A stretch of 8,085 bases of DNA from Verrucomicrobiales bacterium (GCA_003445095.1 DLVS01000766.1:1-8085), one strand, 5' to 3'; positions 1 through 7,839 are shown, counted from the stretch's first letter. Translations and numbers: made by a program. The notes: generated by a model not told the origin, from the sequence alone.

Positions 1-380
1 CCAAAAGCGTGAAACTGATGACGAGGCTGTCGTCGCGCGCAGGCCTGGTAGATCACGCCAAGCCGACGGAAGAACTCGGGGGACTGGCACTGAACTGTTT
101 CGAAGAATTCGGTTCGAGGAGTTCGCGATCCGGTGGTCCGGAAGGACTGCGTGCAGCACAGCGAAAGCTTCTCGGCCGCTTGCGTGAGGGCCATCAGCTC
201 ATAAAGCACTTCGTCACCTTGTCCGTCCGCTGCGAATCGCATGACTCGACCCGCGATATCCGGAGACAAATCGTCCAACGGCGCGAAGTCCATCGCCAGA
301 AGCTTCAGCGCTTTCTCGTCTAGCCTCACTTTGTTCTCAAACGGCTTTCCTCCGCCCAGTTTCTTCAACCAATCAAGCAT
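1..380 (-). CDS. Unrecognised protein, N-terminal 126 codons (runs off left edge)
   Basis: An ATG at 378-380 (minus strand) opens a frame with no stop to the window edge. The product begins MLDWLKKLGGGKPFENKV and continues as a mostly helical, soluble-looking sequence. Two cysteines lie together in SLCCTQS, about residues 73-79. No signal peptide, membrane segment or recognisable catalytic motif is visible in the part present. The start is well supported: GGAGGAA (385-391) sits 4 nt upstream, and the ATG overlaps the stop of the preceding DUF4132 gene (ATGCTTGA), the usual arrangement for translational coupling. The codons look like those of its neighbour. The shared operon suggests a partner of the DUF4132 protein, or a second related repeat protein, but I cannot assign a family. 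The forward-strand frame over the same bases has no ribosome-binding site and reads as a shadow. Confidence 0.8.
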   Translation of the reverse strand, partial: MLDWLKKLGGGKPFENKVRLDEKALKLLAMDFAPLDDLSPDIAGRVMRFAADGQGDEVLYELMALTQAAEKLSLCCTQSFRTTGSRTPRTEFFETVQCQSPEFFRRLGVIYQACARRQPRHQFHAF

Positions 381-3300
381 CGGCTTCCTCCGATCGTTGC
401 GCGCCCGACTTGCCGGAAATTTTCGCGAGGTCTCCCATCGCTTCTGAGAACGCAATGGCCGGCACGCTGCCGAACGTAACGAGGCGTTCGTCCTTATCGC
501 CCGACGGTTCATCGTAGGTGTAGCCGCCGATCTGAACGCTGCGATGCTTCACGAACATGACCTGGCCCAACGTGATGTCGGAATACATGTCAATTCCCAC
601 ATACATCCCTTCGAGCGCGATGAAGACATCCACACCCGCGGCAGGGAATTGTTTGTAGTAATAGTTGATGCCTCCCGCGTCCACGACCGACCCGCGAGAC
701 CAACCCAAGCGTTCGGCGCGACCTTTGAACGTCATCGCATTGAGTTCCACCTGGTCAAAATCATCGCCACCCTTGATATCCTCCTGACCGGGTTTGAGCG
801 TGACCACTGGGCGTTCGAGTTGAGCGAATGGCGTTACAACATTGTAGTCCGCCAAATGTTTGAGCCAGGCCTGTCGTTGATCCGGCGTCAACTCCAGGGG
901 ATGCACGATGCCGACCTGTCCCGTCACCGGCAGGGTGAAAGATTCGTCGTTCGCATCTGTTAGTGAACGATCTTCCAGCGCGCGAAAAGTGGCAGCGAGC
1001 TTGCCGTCCGTTCCGAACGCCCCCCAGACCAACCGCGCCGCGAACGGAAACACCAGTGGATGTTTCAGAAACAATTCCGCCCAGCGCGGCGCTGCCCAGC
1101 GGTGCTGCTGCACCATGAGATTCTCCATCCGGAGCAACTGCGCCTTGGCTGCTTCCTTCAAGCTGGCTGACAGTTCTTTGACCTCCGCTTTAACATCATC
1201 AGGCGCGCCAGCGGGCAGGGATTTGATGACTTTGCCTTTCACGAGGTCGCGCCAGGCGAGTTTAAAATCCAAGCCGACGGAGACTTCAACCCGGCTACCG
1301 CCAAACTCAAACAGGCGCGCCTTGCCCGGTTCAAAGCCAAGCCACGGCAAAACACGATCGCCGAGTTCCGCGGGCGAAAGCCCGCGCGCGTCAGCCGCGG
1401 CCGCAAAGGCCTGGCTGGCCGCTTTGCCGATATTCTTGAACTTCGTGCGATAGCGGATCGACATCGCGTCAACCGCCAGCAGCGACGCGTCCGACGCGAG
1501 CAAGGCGAGCGCCTGCACGGCGTATTCCGCGAGCTTGCCGCGCGCCGCTTCCGCCCACTCCGCGATTCGTTTCGTGAGAATTGGCACGATGCGGTCATCG
1601 CCGAGTATTCCCGCAAGGGCCAGAGCCCAGCGGTCCTTGGCATCGAGTGCCGAGCCCAGATAGCCGGTGAGCACCGCCAGCGCGAACTCTCCGCTCCGTT
1701 TGCGATCTATGACCGCGTAGAGCAAAGCCGCTTCGGTGTCGGCGGTGATTTCCTTCTCGCGCGACTGCCGATAAAGCAGATAACGCACGGCGTCTCTTTC
1801 CAACGTCTTGCCATCGACGAAATAAATCGCTGGCAACGCCGACTCCTTGATCCACGCCGCCGGCGCGTCTTTAATTTTCGGCGCTGCACTGGCGATGGCG
1901 GCCTCGACTTGCTTTTGGTCAACCATACTGGCCTTCTGAATGCGAACGTGCCCGGCTGGTGAATTGGCTTCAGCAGGCTGTAATTTTCCGACTCCTTTGA
2001 CGAGCGCCTTCTGGATCAGGTCGCGCACGTCTGGGGCTGATTCCCTAATCAAATGATCGCGCAACGTTCGTTGCGCGTCCTCACTCGCGACCGCCATGAG
2101 CAGCGTGACCGCAGCTTTGCGGGTGTCGGCCTTGCGAGCTGCCAGAAGTTCGATGGCCTTGGGCACGGCTTCGTCGCCGAGCTTGCTCAAGGCTTGCGCG
2201 GCTGCCTCGCGGACGGGCTTGGAATTGTGTTCCATCAACGGCCACAGACGCGGCGCAATCCGTTTCACATTCCAGGAAGCAGACAGTGGGATGAATCGTA
2301 GCAACAGCTTCGGCGCATCGGCTGAAAGTTCTTTGAGCAGCAGCTCTTCGAGAGCGCTGTCCTCTGCCGGATCATTGAACCCGATCCGCAACTCAAGCGC
2401 GCCGTGACGCAGCTCGGGCAAATCCTTTTGCATCGCCGCTTCCAACGCCGGCTTGAGTTTGCGACCGAGTAGCTTCGCCGCGGCCCGGAGCACTTCAATT
2501 TTCCAGTCCTGAATGTACGGATTTTTGAGATTCCACTTGGCGATGTAGTCCGTGATGGCCGGGATTGCCTCCTCACCTTGTTGTTCGATGAGCCAGCGCG
2601 CGGCCGCCGCCTGCTCTTCTCCGCCGAGGGCAGCGCCGATGCTGCTGGCGGCCTTGACCGTCTGCTTCCGATACTTGCCGGGAAAATGCTTTTCGAGGCC
2701 CTTGGCCAGTAAACTCTTTTCCTCTTCGTCACGCATCAGCTCGAAAGCGGCAGCAACCCGCGATTCGAAGCGGGCCGCATCACATTTCAACGCCGCAAGC
2801 CAGCCGCCTCGCGGGAGTCCGTCCACCTGTTTCTTGGCGATCAATTCGTCCATCAGCCCCGCGAGATTCTCCGGAAACTCCGCCGCAAAAGCCGGCATGA
2901 AGACGGTGTCAGTGCAGTGGTAACGCAGCGCCGGCAGCACTTTCATGAGTTTGTCCACGGGTTGCGATGCCAGATAACGGCCGGCGGAAGTAAGACGCTC
3001 GTTCACGGCTCGCGGTTCGACATGCCGGGCCACGAGCAGCAACCATCGCGATTCCGGAATGCCCAAGGACATGACTTTTGTTCGAAGCGCGCCGCAGAAA
3101 TCCTCGTTGGGCTTTTCGACCTCCAAATGCCGTCTAAGGCAATGAGCCAGCGGCCAATCACTGCACTGGCCGATGTGCTCACGCTTGTCCACGCCGTTCA
3201 GCAAGGCCGAGCGGCGAATGAAGAACTCAATCAGGCGAAGATCGGCATCTCCCCATTTGTCCGGTCGGGGGACGGCCTTGGCCACCCAACACAGAGTATT

Positions 3301-3450
3301 CATTTCCGTTTCACTGAGCTTGAGAAGTTTGGGCAGCAACTTCGCGTCCTCCGCGCTGAGGTACCTGTGAACGTCGCCAAGGAAACTCTGTCCCAGCCGC
3401 TTGCCGGTGGGTTTCAAGAGCTTTTCCATTGCGTTGGTCAGATGTTCCAT
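373..3450 (-). CDS. DUF4132-domain protein with long HEAT-like repeat region
   Basis: A 1025-residue protein. Residues about 1-380 are alpha-helical and rich in Leu, Ala and Lys. Residues about 395-490 contain recognisable HEAT-type helix pairs (for example PVREAAAQALSKLGDEAVPKA, then a similar ADTRKAAVTLL unit). The C-terminal part, from about 785 to 1010, has the layout I associate with DUF4132 (the family of E. coli YehI and MolR): WAELFLKHPLV, ARLVWGAF, LEDRSLTD, IVHPLELTPDQRQAWLKHL, DYNVVTPFAQLERP, GWSRGSVVDAGG. No Walker motif, signal peptide or transmembrane segment is visible, so a cytosolic scaffold or interaction role is likely. The biochemical function of this family is not established; MolR's old link to molybdate regulation should not be transferred. 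The start is the first Met: GAGGA lies at 3461-3465, 10 nt upstream, whereas Met8 has no ribosome-binding site. The stop TGA overlaps the next gene by 8 bp. The gene is divergent from the coupling-protein gene and has no visible damage. Confidence 0.88.
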   Translation of the reverse strand: MEHLTNAMEKLLKPTGKRLGQSFLGDVHRYLSAEDAKLLPKLLKLSETEMNTLCWVAKAVPRPDKWGDADLRLIEFFIRRSALLNGVDKREHIGQCSDWPLAHCLRRHLEVEKPNEDFCGALRTKVMSLGIPESRWLLLVARHVEPRAVNERLTSAGRYLASQPVDKLMKVLPALRYHCTDTVFMPAFAAEFPENLAGLMDELIAKKQVDGLPRGGWLAALKCDAARFESRVAAAFELMRDEEEKSLLAKGLEKHFPGKYRKQTVKAASSIGAALGGEEQAAAARWLIEQQGEEAIPAITDYIAKWNLKNPYIQDWKIEVLRAAAKLLGRKLKPALEAAMQKDLPELRHGALELRIGFNDPAEDSALEELLLKELSADAPKLLLRFIPLSASWNVKRIAPRLWPLMEHNSKPVREAAAQALSKLGDEAVPKAIELLAARKADTRKAAVTLLMAVASEDAQRTLRDHLIRESAPDVRDLIQKALVKGVGKLQPAEANSPAGHVRIQKASMVDQKQVEAAIASAAPKIKDAPAAWIKESALPAIYFVDGKTLERDAVRYLLYRQSREKEITADTEAALLYAVIDRKRSGEFALAVLTGYLGSALDAKDRWALALAGILGDDRIVPILTKRIAEWAEAARGKLAEYAVQALALLASDASLLAVDAMSIRYRTKFKNIGKAASQAFAAAADARGLSPAELGDRVLPWLGFEPGKARLFEFGGSRVEVSVGLDFKLAWRDLVKGKVIKSLPAGAPDDVKAEVKELSASLKEAAKAQLLRMENLMVQQHRWAAPRWAELFLKHPLVFPFAARLVWGAFGTDGKLAATFRALEDRSLTDANDESFTLPVTGQVGIVHPLELTPDQRQAWLKHLADYNVVTPFAQLERPVVTLKPGQEDIKGGDDFDQVELNAMTFKGRAERLGWSRGSVVDAGGINYYYKQFPAAGVDVFIALEGMYVGIDMYSDITLGQVMFVKHRSVQIGGYTYDEPSGDKDERLVTFGSVPAIAFSEAMGDLAKISGKSGAQRSEEADA
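385..391 (-). promoter_or_regulatory. Strong Shine-Dalgarno for the downstream overlapping gene
   Basis: On the minus strand this reads GGAGGAA and is followed by GCCG and then the ATG at 380. It lies inside the last codons of the DUF4132 gene. It fixes the start of the edge gene and supports coupled translation of the two proteins. Confidence 0.7.
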
Positions 3451-3481
3451 ACGAATGATTTCCTCAATTGCGCGTTAGCGA

Positions 3482-3496
3482 TTCGATAGGATCGAA
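3482..3496. repeat. Perfect 6-bp dyad, possible operator or promoter element
   Basis: TTCGAT-AGG-ATCGAA is a perfect inverted repeat with a 3-bp centre. It lies 31 bp upstream of the DUF4132 start codon, where a repressor site or leader hairpin would affect leftward expression. No run of T follows it, so it is not an obvious terminator. A dyad of this size can occur by chance; function is inference only. Confidence 0.3.
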
Positions 3497-3730
3497 ACAG
3501 ACCCGAAGTGTTCGTTGATGACGATTTTGGGTGACCCCGTCGTTCGTGTAAACGCTCAAGCCCTTTGGGAACACACGACAGCGATTACTGCGTCGGCAAC
3601 AGTCCGTTGAGGGCCGGGCAGCTGCGAAAGGGTGTGCGGTGGTGCCCCATCGTTTCCGCCAACGATCTGGGGTTTCGTGATAAAGTCGGATCGTTAAAGC
3701 TGGTTGAAGTAGTTCCCGACTCTTTTCTGA

Positions 3731-3740
3731 AGGCAGGGGA
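3731..3740 (+). promoter_or_regulatory. Ribosome-binding site of the coupling protein (GTG start)
   Basis: AGGCAGGGGA ends 2 nt before the GTG at 3743; the AGG at its left end gives a more normal distance. The frame is closed by a TGA at 3728-3730, so no earlier start is possible. This supports the non-ATG start and the short N-terminus. Confidence 0.45.
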
Positions 3741-3742
3741 GC

Positions 3743-5323
3743 GTGTTCTTTTTCATTGGTGCAATCGCACTCGTAGGCATTGCCCTGGGCTGGGGCGCTG
3801 CTCGATTCCGTGTTCGGCGGGATCGGATGCCCATTGTCTCGACTCCGATTCGCGGGCGCTCGCTTCGTGATTCCCGTCAAGTTCTTGAAGCGCTTTCGTC
3901 CCAGTCTTCCGAAGGGTTCTTGCAACTCGGGCGGTGCAAGCTTCCAGCCCGTGTCGCCACGGGACATTTTGCGTTCATCGGCACGACGGGGAGCGGTAAA
4001 ACGATGATGCAGCGCCTTCTCATGCAGTCGGTGCTGCCCCAGATCGGTCGAGGCAAAGGAGTGCGGGCGCTGGTGTATGACGCCAAGCAAGACGTGCTTT
4101 CGATTTTGGCGGGCATGCGCCTGCGGTGCCCGGTCCATCTCGTTCATCCGCTCGATTCTCGCGCCTCCGCCTGGAACATGGCGGCGGACATCACCGGGCC
4201 CGCCTCGGCGCTTCAAGTGGCCACAACCCTGATTCCACGATCCGATCGTGACACCAATCCCTTTTTCACGAACGCCGCGCGACACCTTCTTTACGCCGCG
4301 ATTCTCTGTTGCATCCAGCGCGCGCCAAACCGTTGGAGCTTTCGTCAAATTCTTCTGATTCTTCGTGACGCCCAGCTTCTCAAACGCTTGCTCGATGGCT
4401 CCGACGATACCCGCCATCTCACTCAATACTGCGCGCACGAGGGCACGTTTCAGAACATTCTTTCCACGTTGCTCACCGTCGTTGCTCCCTACGAGATCAT
4501 CGCCGCCGCGTGGGATCGCGCGACCAAGCTGGTCAGTCTCCGCGAATGGACTCGGGATGAATCGATTTTGGTTCTGGGCAACGACGAGGCCAACCGCGCC
4601 GCCGTGGACACCATGAACCGGCTCATTTTGCAACGCCTCAGCGAATTGCTTCTGGCGCAGACGGAAGTAACTCCGGCGGACCCGCGGCAGACCTGGCTGT
4701 TTCTTGATGAAGTTCGCGAGGCCGGCCGCGTTGAAGGATTACCGCGGTTGCTCACGAAGGGCCGCAGCAAAGGCGTCGCGGTTTCGTTGGGGCTGCAGGA
4801 TGTCGCCGGCCTCCACAGCGTTTACGGCAATGACATCGCCGAAGAGATTCTGGGGCAATGTAACTCCAAGGTGATTCTCCGGCTCAACAGCCCCGGCACT
4901 GCCAAGTGGGCTTCGCAACTATTCGGAACGCGCGAAGTTCTGGAAAAATCGCGGAGCCAAAATCGTAGCCGCTCTTCGCGGAACTTCGGACTCGATTCGT
5001 CGGCGAGCAGCGGGGAAGGCGTTTCCAGTGGCATTAGCAAACGTGACGTGGTGTTGGAATCCGAGTTCCTCGATCTCCCGGAACCAACTACAGAAGTTGG
5101 CCTTGATGCGTACTTCCTAACTCCGGTGACGGGCGGCTTTCGCGATCATCTGCCGGGGGAGTGGTTGAAGTCCCATTTGATCCCACCCAATCGCAGTATC
5201 GCCGACTCCATGCCGCGTTCCGAGTCGGACCAATACCTTCGGCCCTGGGCTGATGAAGATGCCGAACTCTTGGGACTGAACGACGCTTCCGGCCAACCCA
5301 ACCTACGCATCGTTCGAGGATAA
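3743..5323 (+). CDS. Type IV coupling protein (VirD4/TraD/TrwB-like conjugation ATPase)
   Basis: A 526-residue ATPase expected to bring the relaxase-DNA complex to a type IV secretion channel at the inner membrane. Residues 2-20 form one hydrophobic segment followed by an arginine-rich stretch (RFRVRRDR), fitting an N-terminal anchor with the ATPase domain in the cytoplasm. Walker A is GTTGSGKT (80-87). VYDAKQDV (111-118) and WNMAADI (144-150) are typical of the coupling-protein fold. Walker B is TWLFLDE (317-323). LGLQDV (349-354) is the conserved glutamine motif after it, and SEFLDLPEP (440-448) matches the late motif of the TraD/TrwB DNA-binding domain family. The start is GTG at 3743: TGA at 3728-3730 closes the frame upstream and AGGCAGGGGA precedes it. 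TrwB and TraD usually have two membrane segments, so this one is short at the N-terminus. A Ser/Arg-rich insert (403-431) is probably disordered. The relaxase follows after 89 bp, probably in the same operon. Confidence 0.9.
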   Translation: MFFFIGAIALVGIALGWGAARFRVRRDRMPIVSTPIRGRSLRDSRQVLEALSSQSSEGFLQLGRCKLPARVATGHFAFIGTTGSGKTMMQRLLMQSVLPQIGRGKGVRALVYDAKQDVLSILAGMRLRCPVHLVHPLDSRASAWNMAADITGPASALQVATTLIPRSDRDTNPFFTNAARHLLYAAILCCIQRAPNRWSFRQILLILRDAQLLKRLLDGSDDTRHLTQYCAHEGTFQNILSTLLTVVAPYEIIAAAWDRATKLVSLREWTRDESILVLGNDEANRAAVDTMNRLILQRLSELLLAQTEVTPADPRQTWLFLDEVREAGRVEGLPRLLTKGRSKGVAVSLGLQDVAGLHSVYGNDIAEEILGQCNSKVILRLNSPGTAKWASQLFGTREVLEKSRSQNRSRSSRNFGLDSSASSGEGVSSGISKRDVVLESEFLDLPEPTTEVGLDAYFLTPVTGGFRDHLPGEWLKSHLIPPNRSIADSMPRSESDQYLRPWADEDAELLGLNDASGQPNLRIVRG

Positions 5324-5412
5324 CCGTGCCAAGAATCTTCGAGCGGAGGTCTTGTGTAATTCGGTCCACACACCACGCATTAAACTGCGTTTGGCATTCA
5401 GAAGGGGCGTAG
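5324..5412 (+). other. Spacer between coupling-protein and relaxase genes
   Basis: These 89 bp hold no gene. They contain a small perfect hairpin, ACGCA-TTAAAC-TGCGT (5375-5390), and the relaxase ribosome-binding site AAGGGG (5402-5407), 5 nt before the GTG at 5413. A TAG at 5410-5412 directly precedes that GTG in frame, so GTG is the first possible start. No terminator-like hairpin with a T-run is visible, so read-through from the coupling gene is likely. Confidence 0.55.
5375..5390 (+). repeat. Short hairpin upstream of the relaxase gene
   Basis: ACGCA (5375-5379) and TGCGT (5386-5390) pair perfectly around a 6-nt loop, followed by TTGGCATTCA. MobF relaxases recognise a hairpin next to their nick site, and relaxase genes often lie close to oriT, so this could be part of an origin of transfer or an autoregulatory site. 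The arms are short and chance is a real alternative. In R388 the oriT lies elsewhere, upstream of trwA. Confidence 0.25.
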
Positions 5413-5919
5413 GTGCTGTCGATCTCCAAGCCAATCCGAGGATACGATCAAGGGGAGTATTACCTGCGCCTCGCCGCGAGAGACGATTATTACCTCGAAG
5501 GAAAGGAACCTCCGGGATTTTGGTTAGGAGAGGGGACGCGGGCTTTCCAACTGTCCGGAACCATCGACCCCGAAGTGTTCCGAAATCTATTCCGCGGCCT
5601 CAGTCCCGATGGCAACCGCGCCCTGGTCCACAACGCGAGTTCACCCAAACGGCGCTCCGGGTGGGATCTCACCTGGTCAGTGCCGAAGTCGGTGAGCACC
5701 GCCTGGAGTCAGGCGACCTTTGGCATTCGACAGAAGATCGAACAGGCGGTGAATGCCGCCGTGAAAGAGGGTGTAGGTTATCTCGAATCGGTCGGCGTCG
5801 TCACCCGCCGCGGCGAAGACGGAATCATTCGCGAGCGCGCGAAGCTCATCTTCGCGGCGTTCCCTCACTCCACCAGCCGGGCGCTCGACCCGCAGTTGCA
5901 TGTCCATACCCTCCTTTAG
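5413..5919 (+). CDS. MobF relaxase (TrwC/TraI-like), N-terminal part ending at in-frame TAG
   Basis: These 168 codons form the first half of the relaxase domain that nicks oriT and stays bound to the 5' end through a tyrosine. The paired catalytic tyrosines are visible as EYY (Y16, Y17) and DDYY (Y26, Y27), followed by FQLSG, as in TrwC. WDLTWSVPKSVS (about 83-94) is the usual MobF motif. The three metal-binding histidines are H152, H163 and H165 in HSTSRALDPQLHVH, with the same 11- and 13-residue spacing as TrwC H150/H161/H163. The start is GTG at 5413 with AAGGGG 5 nt before it. A TAG at 5917-5919 then stops the frame, but the next codons (NVAIRPDSSTGTIDPKELF) are the expected continuation. 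MobF relaxase domains are around 300 residues, so this fragment alone lacks the second half of the fold and is unlikely to be active. It and the next entry are one gene of 805 amino-acid positions split by one codon. Confidence 0.9.
   Translation: MLSISKPIRGYDQGEYYLRLAARDDYYLEGKEPPGFWLGEGTRAFQLSGTIDPEVFRNLFRGLSPDGNRALVHNASSPKRRSGWDLTWSVPKSVSTAWSQATFGIRQKIEQAVNAAVKEGVGYLESVGVVTRRGEDGIIRERAKLIFAAFPHSTSRALDPQLHVHTLL
5917..5919 (+). other. In-frame amber codon interrupting the relaxase
   Basis: The frame reads CTC CTT TAG AAC GTC. Both sides are in the same frame and match a MobF relaxase, with no missing or extra bases. Relatives usually have a hydrophobic residue here (HxHxLLxN), so TTG to TAG, one base at 5918, is the simplest origin. 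The complete genes in this window that end here use TGA or TAA. A sequencing error, a young nonsense mutation, or suppression of UAG would all look the same. Confidence 0.9.
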
Positions 5920-7830
5920 AACGTCGCGATCCGACCCGACAGCTCAACGGGCACGATTGATCCCAAGGAACTCTTCCGTCATCAACACGCGGCGGATGCC
6001 ATTTTCAAAACGGAGCTAGCGGCCCAGTTGGAACAGGTTCTCGGACTCCGCGCGGTGAAGGCGGATCGCGGTTTTGAAATCGACGGCGTTGACCCCAAAC
6101 TTTCCGCCGAATTCTCGAAACGGCGGCATGAGATTGAATCCGTGATGGCGGCGCGCGGATGGGAAGGCGCCAAAGCCGCGGAAGCCGTCGCTTTTGAAAC
6201 TCGCTCGACGAAAGTTCAAATTGACCGCGAGCAATTGTTTTCGAAATGGCAGACGGTTGGGCGCGCTCTGGGCTGGAGCACTGAGGAACTGAAGAAACTG
6301 CTTCAGGTATCTCACCGGCCACGGGATGTTACCCGCGAACGGACCGACACAGCGCAAATCGCCTTGCACAAGGCGACCGAATTCGACAGCCACTTCGCCA
6401 GGCGTGATCTCGTGCGAGCGCTCGCCGAAGAAGCTCAAGGAAGAGGCATCGGAGCGCGAGGTGTTTATCAACTTCGTGATCAACTTTTCCAAGCCGGACA
6501 GATCGTGCCGGTTGGTTATCGGAATCACGAAACCCGTTATTCCACGCCCGAGATGCTCGAAATCGAGCGGAAGTTTTTGCAGGCCGCCAAGACTCTACAC
6601 GAACAAGAGCGGGCTCAGGCGCATACCCCGCACGACGAAATTTTCGCGCGCTATCCGACACTCTCCGGCGAACAACGCGAAGTTGTCCGTTGGGTGACCG
6701 AATCGATGGGCGGACTTCAGTTGGTTTCGGGCATGGCGGGAACTGGAAAGACGTACGCGTTCCGAGTGGCCAAAGAAATTTGGGAAGCTCAAGGACTGTC
6801 GGTCCAAGGTACCAGTCTCAGTGGCAAAGCCGCCTCCGGCTTGCAACAGGGGAGCGAGGTCCCGAGCATGACCATGCACCGGCTGCTTTGGGGACTCAAA
6901 CATGGAGCCATCCCGCTCGGCCCCACGTCGGTTGTGCTCGTTGATGAAGCTGCGATGGTCGGCACCCGGCAGCTTTTGGAACTAACGGCGCGTTGCCAAC
7001 AGGCCGGAGCCAAGCTGGTCTTGGCGGGGGATTCGGGACAACTCCAATCCGTCGAAGCTGGCGGAGGCTTTGCGGCTCTTGTTCGAGAATTTGGAGCGAC
7101 CACGTTGACGGAGATTCAGCGTCAACGCGAGCCGTGGGCGCGCGAGGCGGTGAGAGACTTCGCGACTGGGCGGTCAGCCCAAGCATTGGGGGCGTATACG
7201 GACCATGGATTGTTGCATCCCCACGACACTGGGGAATTAGCGGAGCTGGCGTTAGTCGGCTCTTGGACCAGTCGATTTGCCGATCCCCCGGCGAATCTGG
7301 TGCTCTCTGGAACCAACGCCGAAGTGCAGCGACTCAATGCTTTCATTCAACGCCAACGCCAAGACTCCGGAAATCTTGTCGGCGAACCCACCCCACTGGG
7401 AGACGAGCGCGTTTACGTGAATGATCGTGTGCTGTTTACCAAGAACAGCCAGGCGATCGGCGTTTTCAACGGCGATCTTGGAACCGTCGTAAAGAAGGAA
7501 GGCTCAACGATTGCGGTCCGGCTCGATCAGGGCCGGTCCGTCACCGTCAACACCTCCGAGTACAAGCACCTGCGCTTGGGTTACGCGCTTACGACCCACA
7601 AGGCACAAGGTGTTACTACGGAACAAGCGTTTGTCCTCGCGGGTCGTATGCAGAACCAGGAGATGACCTACGTTCAGGCGTCCCGGGCGCGCGGTGACAC
7701 GCTCATTTTCCTCGGTACTGAAAACCTCGACTGGATGGCCGAGCGCATGGCGACGAGCCAACCCAAAGAATTGGCGACCACGCTCCTCAATGAGCACGGT
7801 CCCAAGCTGGAGCTCGAGTTGGTTCGGTAA
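5920..7830 (+). pseudogene. MobF relaxase C-terminal part with SF1 (RecD-like) helicase, downstream of the amber stop
   Basis: This continues the relaxase in frame. The first stretch, to about residue 300 of the joined protein, completes the relaxase fold (FRHQHAADAIFKTELAAQLE, then FSKRRHEIESV). A superfamily 1B helicase follows, which unwinds the nicked strand during transfer. In joined numbering: motif I GMAGTGKT (440-447), motif II VDEAAM (510-515), motif III AGDSGQLQSVE (538-548), then EIQRQRE, and the late motifs ALTTHKAQG (725-733) and YVQASRARG (753-761). The end is TAA at 7828-7830. The joined length of 805 is shorter than TrwC (966) and much shorter than F TraI (1756), so there is little beyond the helicase. 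If translated separately, the first possible starts are TTG at 6028, with GGAG 12 nt upstream, or ATG at 6145; both lie inside the relaxase fold and neither looks strong. The absence of any other lesion argues that the break is recent, artefactual or bypassed. Confidence 0.85.
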
Positions 7831-7839
7831 ACGACCCGT

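Larger units (their letters stand above)
3451..3742. promoter_or_regulatory. Divergent intergenic region carrying both promoters
   Basis: These 292 bases separate the divergent DUF4132 and coupling-protein genes and hold no gene I can support. They must contain the leftward promoter, and probably the rightward one, but I see no convincing -35/-10 pair on either strand. Notable items are a perfect dyad at 3482-3496, listed separately, and a weaker inverted pair, TCGTGT at 3544-3549 with ACACGA at 3573-3578. A forward frame opening with TTG at 3565 crosses into the coupling gene in another frame; its part up to 3742 (KVGSLKLVEVVPDSFLKAGERV) looks more protein-like than most shadows. It has no ribosome-binding site and its continuation does not resemble a protein. 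Confidence 0.5.

Noticed and set aside
3451..3742. Direct repeats shared with the 7831-8085 region as possible attachment sites of the mobilisation pair
   Set aside because: Reading both regions side by side gave no shared direct repeat longer than chance; the true ends may lie outside the window.
3565..3870. A 101-codon plus-strand frame with TTG start spanning the intergenic region and the coupling-protein start
   Set aside because: No Shine-Dalgarno sequence, and the part after 3743 is Cys/Arg-rich shadow sequence. The protein-like middle is noted as a possible frameshift remnant only.
3464..4633. A 389-codon open frame on the minus strand, antisense to the start of the coupling protein
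   Set aside because: It is composition-driven: low-complexity Arg/His/Gly-rich sequence, no motif, no ribosome-binding site, and it overlaps a well-supported gene whose Walker A lies on the other strand.
5352..5960. A 202-codon plus-strand frame across the relaxase start and the amber stop
   Set aside because: Very Arg/Pro-rich, no family resemblance, and it overlaps the relaxase frame that carries all catalytic motifs.
6016..6528. A 170-codon minus-strand frame inside the relaxase C-terminal part
   Set aside because: Antisense shadow of a conserved coding frame; no ribosome-binding site or recognisable motif.
7831..7839. A bidirectional terminator between the converging stops
   Set aside because: Only 9 bp separate the stops, and no stable hairpin with T-runs is visible there or just inside either gene.
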